Assembly: GCF_017357105.1 (NCBI RefSeq)
Contig: NZ_CP071596.1
Location: 2,356,001 to 2,420,000, forward strand
DNA: 64,000 bases
Source: Natronosalvus caseinilyticus
GTDB taxonomy: Archaea; Halobacteriota; Halobacteria; Halobacteriales; Natrialbaceae
Direction: 5' to 3'
Positions 8,768 to 17,127 of the stretch are shown piece after piece (within the stretch, counting starts at the first letter, position 1; every line of letters starts with the position of its first letter). The translations under genes and the position numbers were made by a program. The notes below the pieces were generated by a model, which saw only the letters and a list, made by a program, of their open reading frames with translations, made no database searches and was not told where the DNA came from.

Positions 8768-9760
8768 TCACTCACCTCCGATCTTCAGCTGGACGTACGC
8801 CAGGATAGTGACGAATACGACGAGCGCGTAGGTAATCGCGCTCGCGTACCCCAGATTGAACCGGCTGAACGCCTCCTGGTACATGTACATCACGACCGTT
8901 ATCGACTGATTGGCTGGGCCACCGTCGGTGATGACCATCGGTTCCGCGAACAACTGCAGCGAACCGATGGTCGAGAGGATAATCACGAACAACATGATCG
9001 GTCTGAGTTGGGGGAGCGTGACGTACCGAAACTTTTCCCATCGGTTCGCGCCGTCGATTTCCGCAGCCTCGTAGAGCCGCCGGTCGATTCCCTGCAGACC
9101 GGCGAAGAGGATAAGCATATTGTAGCCCATCCATCGCCAGTCCAGCGCGACCGCCAGCGAGGCTTTGGCCCAGAACCCGTCGGAGCGCCACGGAACGGTC
9201 GGCAACCCCGCAGCGCCGAGCATGTAGTTGATGAACCCGAAGTTTTCGGCGAACATCACGAGGAAGATCGCCGAGTACGCGACGTAGTTCGCGGTGACCG
9301 GCAGCGCAATCGCCGTTCGGAAGTACCCCGAGTACTGCATGAATTTCGCGTTCAGCATCAACGCGACGAGCAGCGATACCAGCACCATCAACGGCATCTG
9401 CAACAGCATGACGACGATCGTGTTCTCCACCGATTGAAGGAACAGCGCGTCGCCAAACAGCCGCTGGTAGTTGGCCAGTCCGACGAACTCGAGGTTCGAC
9501 AGTCGGGGCACGCCTGCTTCGACGACGAACAGATCGATCTCAAGGATGTATCCCGATCCGCGCCCGTGATACCGGAAGAACGACAGGTAGAACGTGTACG
9601 CGACCGGAAACGCCATGAACAGCGCGAAGAGCACGTAAAACGGGAGGATGTACAGGTACGGAACGCCCGGAAAGCTCGGGAGCGAGTCGCGGACGCCGTT
9701 GCGCGTGGTACGGAGCCTCGTTTTTACCGACTGCACCCGCCGTTTGTCCCGTAGCGACAT
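8768..9760 (-). CDS. Carbohydrate ABC transporter permease (MalF type)
   Basis: This 330-residue membrane subunit has about 30 cytoplasmic residues before the first helix (YLYILPFYVLFALFMAFPV) and an EAA loop EAAEIDGANRWEKFRYVTLP near residue 235. It pairs with the MalG-like protein encoded next to form the transmembrane channel. The start lies 3 bases after the stop of the binding-protein gene, consistent with one operon. Confidence 0.95.
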   Translation of the reverse strand: MSLRDKRRVQSVKTRLRTTRNGVRDSLPSFPGVPYLYILPFYVLFALFMAFPVAYTFYLSFFRYHGRGSGYILEIDLFVVEAGVPRLSNLEFVGLANYQRLFGDALFLQSVENTIVVMLLQMPLMVLVSLLVALMLNAKFMQYSGYFRTAIALPVTANYVAYSAIFLVMFAENFGFINYMLGAAGLPTVPWRSDGFWAKASLAVALDWRWMGYNMLILFAGLQGIDRRLYEAAEIDGANRWEKFRYVTLPQLRPIMLFVIILSTIGSLQLFAEPMVITDGGPANQSITVVMYMYQEAFSRFNLGYASAITYALVVFVTILAYVQLKIGGE

Positions 9761-9763
9761 GTA

Positions 9764-11113
9764 TCAGGCAATCTCCCGACCGAGGTCGTTGGCCAGCGTT
9801 TGTTCGGCGTCTTCGGCCATCGCTTCGGCAGAGTCGTAGTTGTCGACGACGTAATCCGCGAGGAAGTCGCCCATCCGATCGTACACCTCGCGGTGATCGG
9901 CGGTCAGCCGCATCGTCGGGATGTCGGTGGCGACGTCGACGATCGGTTCGTACGTATCCCCGCCGAAGAACTCCTGTCCCTGTTCCCACCAGTCGTCGTC
10001 GTAGGTGGACTCGAGCGGCGGGAAGATGCCCGCTTCCTTGGCGATGGTCATCACCTGCTCTTCGTTCGTCAGCGCGAAGTCGAGGAAGTCCCAGGCGCGG
10101 GCGATGGTCTCCGGTTCCTTGTGGTTGGGAATGACCATGTTCGAGCCGCCGTGATTCGTCGCCCGGCCGCCGCCCTCGGTGACGGCAGGCGGGAGGTGGA
10201 TTCCCCACTGCCCCTCCATGTCGGGAACCGTACCGATGAGCGCGCCGGCCATCCACGCGCCACTGGTGACTGTCGCGATCTGGTTCCCGGAGAGGCCCGT
10301 GACCCACGGTTCGGTGAACTCCTCCTCGTCGATCGCCGTGTCCGTCTCGTACAGCTCCTTGATGAGTTCGGCTGCCCGGCGAGTCTCCTCGGTGTTGATC
10401 ATGAGATTTCCCTCCTCGTTGTAGACCTCGCCGCCCTGCTGGCGTAACAGCATCTCCCAGCGCCACTCGAGGACGCCACTTCCCATCCCCATCCAGGACA
10501 CGTCATCAGGCAGTTCGGCTGCGTACTCGATGACGTCGTCGTACGTCTCGATGTCCTCCGGCGAGATACCGATCTGGTCGTAGAGTTCCCGATTGTAGAA
10601 GGTAACGACGGGCGCGATGTCGATCGGAACGCCGTACCGACCGTCGCCGGTGTCGTCCGAGAGCATGTCCCACGTCCAGTCGACCATGCCGTCTACGGTC
10701 TCTTCGTCGAGTTCGTCCTCGAGATCGATCAGCCCGCCCGTGCCGATGAGCTGGTTCGTCCACCGACCCTCGTAGGCGCCGGCGTCGGGACCGCCGTCGC
10801 CGGCCGCGACCGCCGCCTGCTGAGAATCGTGGAGTTCGCCGTAGCCGAGCTCCTCGACCTGGATGTCGACGTCGTCGCCGGTCTCTTCTACGTACTGTTC
10901 GGCGACCACCTCGAGACCGTCGGGTTGCGTCCCCAGGCTCCATATCTGCAGGCTGTCGGACAGCTCCGCGTCGGTCGGAACGCCACTTGCGTCCTGTTCG
11001 CCGGGGTTGTCTCCGAGTCCAACACACCCTGCGAGCGCCGCTGCCGTCGCACTTGCTCCCATCACACCCACGAGTTCGCGTCGCGAGATGCTGGAGTCAC
11101 CTCTGCGTGACAT
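9764..11113 (-). CDS. Sugar-binding lipoprotein of the ABC importer
   Basis: This 449-residue extracellular solute-binding protein of family 1 starts MSRRGDSSISRREL, has a twin-arginine signal and ends its signal with the lipobox LAGC. It is thus exported folded by Tat and anchored by lipid. The mature part has the two-lobed binder pattern (SLQIWSLGTQPDG, then GRYGVPIDIAPVVTFYNREL, then WVTGLSGNQIATVTSGAWM). It leads the importer operon and is divergent from a GH3 glycosidase, so the cargo is probably an oligosaccharide or glycoside released or finished by that enzyme. The exact sugar is not evident. Confidence 0.93.
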   Translation of the reverse strand: MSRRGDSSISRRELVGVMGASATAAALAGCVGLGDNPGEQDASGVPTDAELSDSLQIWSLGTQPDGLEVVAEQYVEETGDDVDIQVEELGYGELHDSQQAAVAAGDGGPDAGAYEGRWTNQLIGTGGLIDLEDELDEETVDGMVDWTWDMLSDDTGDGRYGVPIDIAPVVTFYNRELYDQIGISPEDIETYDDVIEYAAELPDDVSWMGMGSGVLEWRWEMLLRQQGGEVYNEEGNLMINTEETRRAAELIKELYETDTAIDEEEFTEPWVTGLSGNQIATVTSGAWMAGALIGTVPDMEGQWGIHLPPAVTEGGGRATNHGGSNMVIPNHKEPETIARAWDFLDFALTNEEQVMTIAKEAGIFPPLESTYDDDWWEQGQEFFGGDTYEPIVDVATDIPTMRLTADHREVYDRMGDFLADYVVDNYDSAEAMAEDAEQTLANDLGREIA

Positions 11114-11137
11114 ACACTACCCTGCTCATAGGCTGTC

Positions 11138-11151
11138 GTAATAAATGTTAC
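11138..11151. promoter_or_regulatory. TATA box/possible operator of the sugar importer
   Basis: GTAATAAATGTTAC is partly palindromic and lies 25-38 bases upstream of the binding-protein start. On the minus strand it contains TTTATTA at TATA-box distance, implying a nearly leaderless transcript. It resembles the dyad ahead of the TrmB-type regulator gene (13735-13750), so it may be where that regulator binds. Confidence 0.45.
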
Positions 11152-11313
11152 TACTATGATGACGGGAAGGGTGGCAACGTTCGCTCGTCACCTCCTCCGA
11201 CCGCCCTACTCACGACGGCCTCGGGCACGAAGACTGCTGCTAAACCGAGTTCGGGAACGGCTGCAGTAGTACTTCATACGCCCGCGCACGCTCGAAGCGG
11301 GGACGACCGCAGT

Positions 11314-11320
11314 CTTTATT
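11314..11320 (+). promoter_or_regulatory. TATA box of the GH3 glycosidase gene
   Basis: TTTATTT lies 24-30 bases ahead of the ATG at 11344, the spacing expected for a leaderless haloarchaeal transcript. It supports the chosen start over the much longer upstream open frame. Confidence 0.55.
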
Positions 11321-11343
11321 TCCTCCGTGGTTCTGCATGGCGT

Positions 11344-13557
11344 ATGGCTCAACAACGAGTCGATAGCTTAGGGACTAGAGTCCCCGATCCGGACGCAATT
11401 CTGGACGAACTCTCCCTGGAGGAGAAAGTCGGCCAGCTCGTCGGGACGTGGGTCGGATCGATGGGCGGCGAGGACGTGACGGTCGACGACGCCAAAGCGA
11501 TGATCCGAGACCACCACCTCGGTACCGTCGCAGCCTTCGGTATCGGCGTCTCGTGGTTTCACGACCCCGAACGCGTCGCTGAGGTGGCAAACGAGGTGCA
11601 ACGCACCGCCGTTGAGGAGACCGACCACGGGATTCCGCTCTTCATTCCCGTCGACGCGGTTCACGGTCACGCCTACGTCGATCACGCGGCGGTCTTCCCC
11701 CACGGGCTCGGCCTGGCCGCGACTCGCCGGACACCGCTCGCACGAACCGGGGGGCAGATCACCGCGAAAGAGATGCGCGCGACCGGCGCGAACGTCAACT
11801 ACGCTCCGACGGGCGACGTCGCCCGGGATCCCAGGTGGGGGCGAACCTTCGAGACGTTCGGAGAGAGTCCGCTGCTCTGTGGCGCGTTCGCCGCCGCGAC
11901 CGTCCGCGGCCTCGAGTCAGATGGCGACCACCGCGTGGCCGCGACGATCAAGCACTTCCCGGCGTACGGCGATCCGACCGGCGGCGAGGATACCGGCGCC
12001 GTCGAGTGCGATCCAGCGACGCTCCACCGTACGTTTCTGCCGCCGTTCGAAGCCGCGATCGACGCCGGGGCTTCGCTGGTGATGCCGTGTTACAACGCCG
12101 TCAACGGCGAGCCTGCTCACGGCTCTGCCCACATATTGACCGAACTCCTGCGAGAACGCCTCGGATTCGACGGCGCCGTCGTCTCCGACTGGGGCGGCGT
12201 CGATCACTTACACGAGGACCATCGTGTCACACGCGACCGACGCGACTCCGCGCGGCGGGCGATTACCGCCGGCCTCGACAGCATCTCGATCGGACGTGCC
12301 GAGTACGCGGCGCACGTCCGCGACCTCGTCGAGAGCGGCGAACTCCCCGAATCCCGCGTCGACAACGCCGTTCGCCGCATTCTCCAACTCAAGGTCGACC
12401 TCGGGCTGTTCGACGACCCCTACGTCGAGCCCGGGGCCGCGACGGCCACCGTCGGTGCACCCGAGCACCGCGCCGCGGCGCTCGAGGCCGCCCGTGAGTC
12501 CCAGACCCTGCTCAAAAACGACGGCGTCCTCCCGCTCGATTCCGAGCTCGACGAGGTGCTCGTTACCGGCCCGAACGCTGATTCGCTACGCAACCAGTTG
12601 GGCGGCTGGAGCGTCCAGCAGCCGGTGGCCGACGCGGGGACGACCCTGCTCGAGGGCGTCGAAGCCGCGGTCGACGAGCGGACCACCGTTCGACACGAGC
12701 GCGGCGCGGGGATCGACGAGCCAGACGATATCGACACCGCCGTCGACGCCGCTGCCGACGCGGACGTCGCCGTCGTGGCTCTCGGTGAGAACTGGTACTA
12801 CCACGAGTTCGGTCCCCAGCAGGTCGCCGGCGAAACCGGCTCGTTCCCCACCCGAACGCAACTCGAACTCCCGGACGTCCAGCGCGACCTCCTCGAGCGA
12901 ATCCACGGGACGGGAACGCCGACGGTGCTCGTCTTGATCACCGGCCGGCCGCTCGCGGTCGAGTGGGCAGCCGCGGAGGTTCCGTCGATCCTCATGTCCT
13001 ACTACCCCGGCAGCGAAGGGGGGACGGCGATCGCGGAAACGTTGTTCGGCGAGCACAATCCGTCGGGACGACTCCCGATCTCGGTCCCGAGGTCGACGGG
13101 CCACCTCCCGTCGCATTTCGACCAGCTCGCCCATCCGACGCCGATCGGCGACGACGAACATCCCGATTCGTACGACCCGCTGTTCCCGTTCGGCCACGGA
13201 CTAAGCTACACCGACTTCGAGATTCGCGACCTCGAGGCGGCTGATTCGTCGATCGGTCCGGGCGAATCGGTCTCCGTCTCGGTCACCGTCGAGAACGTCG
13301 GCGACCGCGCCGGTTCTCGAGCGCTCGACGTGTTCCTGCGCGACGAGGTCTCTTCCCGTGTTCGACCCGTCCGAGAGCACGTTGCCTTCGAGAAGGTCGA
13401 CCTCGACGTCGACGAATCAACGACCGTCGACGTGACGATTCCAAACGACGCACTCGCGGTCATCGATTCCGACGGACGGAAGACGGTCGAACCCGGAACC
13501 TTCACCCTCTTCTGTGGCGACCAGTCTACGACTGTCGACGTCGACTCGGCGTACTGA
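11344..13557 (+). CDS. Glycoside hydrolase family 3 (beta-glucosidase/xylosidase-like)
   Basis: This 737-residue enzyme has the GH3 order: an N-terminal TIM-barrel (about 15-320), an alpha/beta sandwich (350-590) and a C-terminal fibronectin-III-like domain (625-735). The substrate-binding KHFPAYGDP motif is at residue 203, and the nucleophile Asp282 lies in VVSDWGG. The C-terminal half keeps SYYPGSEGGTAIAETLFGE and PLFPFGHGLSYT. No signal peptide is seen, so it probably acts in the cytoplasm on sugars imported by the divergent ABC system. A preceding TATA box 30 bases upstream supports this start. Glucosidase and xylosidase activities cannot be separated from sequence alone. Confidence 0.93.
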   Translation: MAQQRVDSLGTRVPDPDAILDELSLEEKVGQLVGTWVGSMGGEDVTVDDAKAMIRDHHLGTVAAFGIGVSWFHDPERVAEVANEVQRTAVEETDHGIPLFIPVDAVHGHAYVDHAAVFPHGLGLAATRRTPLARTGGQITAKEMRATGANVNYAPTGDVARDPRWGRTFETFGESPLLCGAFAAATVRGLESDGDHRVAATIKHFPAYGDPTGGEDTGAVECDPATLHRTFLPPFEAAIDAGASLVMPCYNAVNGEPAHGSAHILTELLRERLGFDGAVVSDWGGVDHLHEDHRVTRDRRDSARRAITAGLDSISIGRAEYAAHVRDLVESGELPESRVDNAVRRILQLKVDLGLFDDPYVEPGAATATVGAPEHRAAALEAARESQTLLKNDGVLPLDSELDEVLVTGPNADSLRNQLGGWSVQQPVADAGTTLLEGVEAAVDERTTVRHERGAGIDEPDDIDTAVDAAADADVAVVALGENWYYHEFGPQQVAGETGSFPTRTQLELPDVQRDLLERIHGTGTPTVLVLITGRPLAVEWAAAEVPSILMSYYPGSEGGTAIAETLFGEHNPSGRLPISVPRSTGHLPSHFDQLAHPTPIGDDEHPDSYDPLFPFGHGLSYTDFEIRDLEAADSSIGPGESVSVSVTVENVGDRAGSRALDVFLRDEVSSRVRPVREHVAFEKVDLDVDESTTVDVTIPNDALAVIDSDGRKTVEPGTFTLFCGDQSTTVDVDSAY

Positions 13558-13734
13558 TCGGCAGCGCTACGCTCGCGGCGTTTTGCCGCGATACGTTTTG
13601 TGATGATGTGGTGACGCAGCGAATTCAGGCGGGCCTGCCGTTCGACCGTTTGATTCCTGTCACCCGTCTTTTTTGTAGTTCGGTTACTATTTTTTGGCGT
13701 CTGCTCGGAGAGGTCCCTTCTGCCGGTTTTCGAG

Positions 13735-13750
13735 AATAACAATCGTTATT
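13735..13750. promoter_or_regulatory. Dyad upstream of the TrmB-type regulator
   Basis: AATAAC-AATC-GTTATT is a perfect 6-base inverted repeat with a 4-base spacer, 92 bases ahead of the regulator start. It shares TAA-AA--GTTA with the element in front of the ABC importer. It is a candidate operator for autoregulation. Confidence 0.4.
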
Positions 13751-13841
13751 GAACATGTCTCGATTATTAGTGGTACGTCACTGAGTGGTCGCTCTGCCCG
13801 AAATAGGAAGATTTTACCGAAACTGCCGTGGGAGATACCCT

Positions 13842-14903
13842 ATGGATACCGACACGCTGCGACGGGCGCTCGAGGAAGGTGGGCTCACCGAGTACGAGGT
13901 CGACGCCTACCTGACGCTCCTCGAGGTGGGGTCGTCGTCCGTCGTCGGCATCGCGGAACGGTCGTCCGTTCCGGCACCGCAGATCTACGAGACGATCCGC
14001 AGCCTGGAGGACCACGGCTTCGTAGAGACGATCGACCGGGACAAACTCCACGCTCGAGCCCGCGAACCCGTCGAGATCATCGACCAGCTTCGCGAGAAGA
14101 GCCAGATGCTGGCCGACGCCGCAGACGAGGTCGAGGATCGGTGGGAGCGCCCCGACGCACAGGACTTTCGGGTGAACGTTCTCAAGCGTCGCGAGAGTCT
14201 CGTCAACAACGCTCGAGAAGCGATCGAGGACGCGTCCGTGTCGGTAGAAGTGGCTGCCACGCCAGCGCAACTCGAACAGCTCCAGCCAGCGTTGCGGGAC
14301 GCGGACGATCGCGGCGTCAACACCTGGGTTACACTCTGCGGGGAGGAGCCGTCGATCGACCCGCGGGACGCGGGCGTGTTACAGGTTCGCTGGCGGGCCC
14401 TTCCTGGGCCGTTCATCGCCATCGTCGACCGACGGCGGGCGTTCTTCGCGCCGGCAGTCCACCACGGCGAACCCTACGGAATCGTCATCAACGACGACAT
14501 CCTCACGCTGGTCCTCCACTGGTTCTACTTGACGCTCATCTGGCTGCCGAGCAACCGGCTGTACGTCGATCCGAATCGGCTCCCGACGTATGCGAGTATC
14601 GAGGGATTCATTCTCGACGTCGCGCCGTTGTGGCACGACGGTGCGACGATCGATGTGCGGGTGCTCGGCCAGCAGCCGGAATCAGGCGAGTACACCGAAG
14701 TCAGAGGTAAACTCTCCTCTATCACCGTCGATGGCGGAACCGTCCCGCGCCGCAATCCGACCGTCACCGAACTCGCCGGCTACGCGACGCTCGTCGTCGA
14801 TTCCGGGAGCCGACAGTACACGATCGGTGGCTGGGGCGCCGTCTTTGAGGACGTCGAAGCCGAAATCATCACTGTCGAAGGGATCGCGTTCCCTGATCCG
14901 TGA
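13842..14903 (+). CDS. TrmB-family sugar-sensing transcriptional regulator
   Basis: This 353-residue protein has an N-terminal winged helix (residues 5-75: GLTEYEVDAYLTLLEVG, APQIYETIRSLEDHGFVE), a short coiled segment, and a C-terminal sensor domain from about 115. The sensor includes the PLD-like part and the beta-rich part ending in GGWGAVFEDVEAEIITVEG. TrmB proteins bind sugars and repress or activate transport and catabolic genes. Its place beside the GH3 gene and importer makes it the likely local regulator. The ATG at 13842 is used because conserved sequence starts with MDTDTLRRALEE. Confidence 0.92.
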   Translation: MDTDTLRRALEEGGLTEYEVDAYLTLLEVGSSSVVGIAERSSVPAPQIYETIRSLEDHGFVETIDRDKLHARAREPVEIIDQLREKSQMLADAADEVEDRWERPDAQDFRVNVLKRRESLVNNAREAIEDASVSVEVAATPAQLEQLQPALRDADDRGVNTWVTLCGEEPSIDPRDAGVLQVRWRALPGPFIAIVDRRRAFFAPAVHHGEPYGIVINDDILTLVLHWFYLTLIWLPSNRLYVDPNRLPTYASIEGFILDVAPLWHDGATIDVRVLGQQPESGEYTEVRGKLSSITVDGGTVPRRNPTVTELAGYATLVVDSGSRQYTIGGWGAVFEDVEAEIITVEGIAFPDP

Positions 14904-14937
14904 ATTACACGCATATGTCTGTAATGGAACCGCCCGA

Positions 14938-15180
14938 TTACATCCGTAGTCCCGTAATTGTACTCGTCACCGCAACCCACCAACGCTGTCCGCCGCCGCG
15001 CTCCGTCGGCGACCGTGCGCGTAACTCGTCGCTTCGGCCGTCTCGAGACCACCGCAAGTTGGCGGTAGGTAAAGATGGGAGGAGCGAACGGTAGCGTTCG
15101 TACTTTGGGAGGCCGAACTCGGTCTGCTCGACGAACCGGACACGATAGTACGTCAGGGTTTGCTGAGCAGGAGGTGGCAT
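14938..15180 (-). CDS. Small open frame of uncertain status
   Basis: An 80-codon frame starts MPPPAQQTLTYYRVRFVEQTEFGLPKYER; the first 30 residues look protein-like, and the rest is Arg/Ser-rich and typical of non-coding GC-rich DNA. No promoter or partner is evident. I would treat it as a possible gene fragment in the otherwise empty 14904-15249 interval. Confidence 0.2.
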   Translation of the reverse strand: MPPPAQQTLTYYRVRFVEQTEFGLPKYERYRSLLPSLPTANLRWSRDGRSDELRARSPTERGGGQRWWVAVTSTITGLRM

Positions 15181-15249
15181 CGCTCGAGGTGTTTCGCTTC
15201 AGTATCCAGCTCTACTCATGCTAGTATCTATTTCACATACTATCTCTAG

Positions 15250-15665
15250 ATCCGATATAAATTGAGTAAGCAAGTTCAATCTACGGTCTACACCCAGGTG
15301 AAAAAGACAGCCCCTTCGACCCGAAGGCGACACGTCGATCCCGATCAAACGGTGTTCCTACTCATCGATCTGCGCTCCTGGCAGTACACAGTCGTCGATC
15401 TCGAACCCGACGAATCGTTTAGTTTTAACTGGATTAACGCAAAAACACTGCTATCTCGAGTTTTCTACTCGAACTCCTCGAGAACCACGACCACTCTGAT
15501 ACCGACATTCTCGTCTATCTCGGACCGTGACTCCATGTCTTCCTTCCCTCTACCACGCGCTCCGATTGGAAGACAAGTTCCACGAAATTATCGCTATCAA
15601 ACATATATTCAAAAAGTTAGGACGACTAATCTCTCAGCTTGAAAATGGTTTCAGATACGCCGATC
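15250..15665 (+). pseudogene. Second IS6-type transposase remnant
   Basis: With two frame changes this strand resembles a shortened haloarchaeal IS6 transposase: QVQSTVYTQVKKTAP (compare RARSTVHNWVQKA), DPDQTVFLLIDLRSW, LLENHDHSDTDILVYLGP (the second-Asp block) and HIFKKLGRLISQLENGF (compare RVFREVKRRTSSFSNTF). The first catalytic-Asp segment is deleted. It is more decayed than the copy at 5990. Confidence 0.55.
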
Positions 15666-15936
15666 AAACGACTATCGGAGCACCACTCTCGAGTTTCGCG
15701 TACCTGGACTCAGGGCGTTTGAACGGTGTCGCACATGTTGGATGCGCTGGCGAGGGAGGTCCATCGGCCCTAGTGACACGATTAGCGAGGCAGACTGACA
15801 TCTGATTCGGTATGCCGACTCGACAGCGTCTGTCGGGAACGGCTGATTCCGGGCTACGCGCTGGGACGTAGCAGTCAGTTCTCTCCGCTCGAGAGTCAGC
15901 AGCGAGGGATATGTTCTCAGCTGACGTATAAGAGCC

Positions 15937-16383
15937 ATGAACCGTCTCCTCAAGGTCTCGGTGAGTTTGTTCGTCGGCATTCTCGGCCTTTTCGTGGTCG
16001 GGATCGGCGTAACTGAGGCTCTCGGTCCCTACGTCTGGCCGTCCATCATGCTAGGGCTTCCTGCCGGCCTCGTGGCCGGGATTGCCCTGGCCGTGCTCAC
16101 GTATCAGGGCGTCACGTACCGGGAAGAAGTCGCCGACACTGGCCGAGCCACTGCACGGACGGTGGGCCGCCTCCGGGCGACGGTAGCGGGAATCGTCGGG
16201 TTCGTCGTTGGCGGTGGACTCGCGGCGGTGGTCCTCTGGACGCAGGCTGTCGGCCTCGCAACTGCGATGATACTCGAGCTTCCCGTCGGAATTTTCGTGG
16301 CGGTGCTGGCCGCAGTTTTCGTCTCCCGTCGTGACGGTACGAGTCGCACCTCATCCGGCTCGCCTCCGGCGAACTCGCCGTAA
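15937..16383 (+). CDS. Four-helix membrane protein, unknown function
   Basis: This 148-residue protein has four hydrophobic segments (about 5-27, 32-57, 83-105 and 108-130) and a polar Ser/Arg-rich tail. The arrangement of two helix pairs joined by a 25-residue basic loop is common among small haloarchaeal envelope proteins. It shows no catalytic motif. It stands alone, after an IS remnant and before a convergent operon. Confidence 0.7.
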   Translation: MNRLLKVSVSLFVGILGLFVVGIGVTEALGPYVWPSIMLGLPAGLVAGIALAVLTYQGVTYREEVADTGRATARTVGRLRATVAGIVGFVVGGGLAAVVLWTQAVGLATAMILELPVGIFVAVLAAVFVSRRDGTSRTSSGSPPANSP

Positions 16384-16615
16384 GCCCGCTCTTTCTGCGA
16401 CGGTCGATACGAAAAGGGTTCGACGGATAGCCCGGCCGCCCATCATCACACGGAGTGTCTGTCTCATCGATACGGTCTCGATTCCCAGTCGGCCAGACCT
16501 CGCGAACGGCAGCGACGGTACACGAGAGATGCTCGAGGGGCTCACTGTGGGTACCGATTCGAACTGAGACGCCGAGACAAGGGTCGAGGGAACGCCGAGA
16601 AGGGGTCTCCACTCG

Positions 16616-17077
16616 TCACCAGGGAAGCAGCGATCGCAGCCCGCTCCCCATCATACCGCCGACGATGCCGTCGACGGCAGTCAGCAGCGAGAACGCGAGG
16701 ATGATCAGTATGGTACTGGGCAGTCCATAGCCCGTGAGCATTGGGCTGATGGGACCGAGCGAACTGAGCAGCAGCAGCGGCGGTTCGTTGTACAGTCCCA
16801 TCATCGCCCCCATCAGCCCCGTAATCGTTCCGGCGATGGCACCCACGATTGCGCTGGCGAGCACCGCGTGAAGGAGACCCGAGGCGATTCGATCGACGGC
16901 GTACGCTGCGACGAATCCGGCGACGGTACCGCCGCCGATCCGGCCGAGCAGCGGCACCATCAACGCGTTGAGGTTGACGAGGGCCCCGACAATGACGGCC
17001 GCGATGATGATCCACTTTTCGAGCGCCTCGCTCGAGAACCCGGTCTTGGTGAAATCGTGTGACTCGTATTCGTGCAT
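16616..17077 (-). CDS. DUF5518-like small membrane protein
   Basis: This 153-residue protein has an N-terminal cytoplasmic stretch (MHEYESHDFTKTGF) followed by about four glycine-rich helices. It resembles the haloarchaeal DUF5518 membrane family in its GGGTVAGFVAAYAVDRIASG segment and GMMGSGL-type ending. It is the last gene of the DUF6230/DUF6114 operon, 50 bases after the repeat-protein gene. Function is unknown; the setting suggests an envelope role. Confidence 0.7.
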   Translation of the reverse strand: MHEYESHDFTKTGFSSEALEKWIIIAAVIVGALVNLNALMVPLLGRIGGGTVAGFVAAYAVDRIASGLLHAVLASAIVGAIAGTITGLMGAMMGLYNEPPLLLLSSLGPISPMLTGYGLPSTILIILAFSLLTAVDGIVGGMMGSGLRSLLPW

Positions 17078-17127
17078 GTCGTCTCTGGTTGGTCGAACAA
17101 AGTTCGTCTCGATCGTTCGAGGTTGTG

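Noticed and set aside
10987-11343. Upstream extension of the GH3 glycosidase
   Set aside because: It overlaps the divergent binding-protein start and both promoters; the TATA box and GH3 conservation support ATG 11344.
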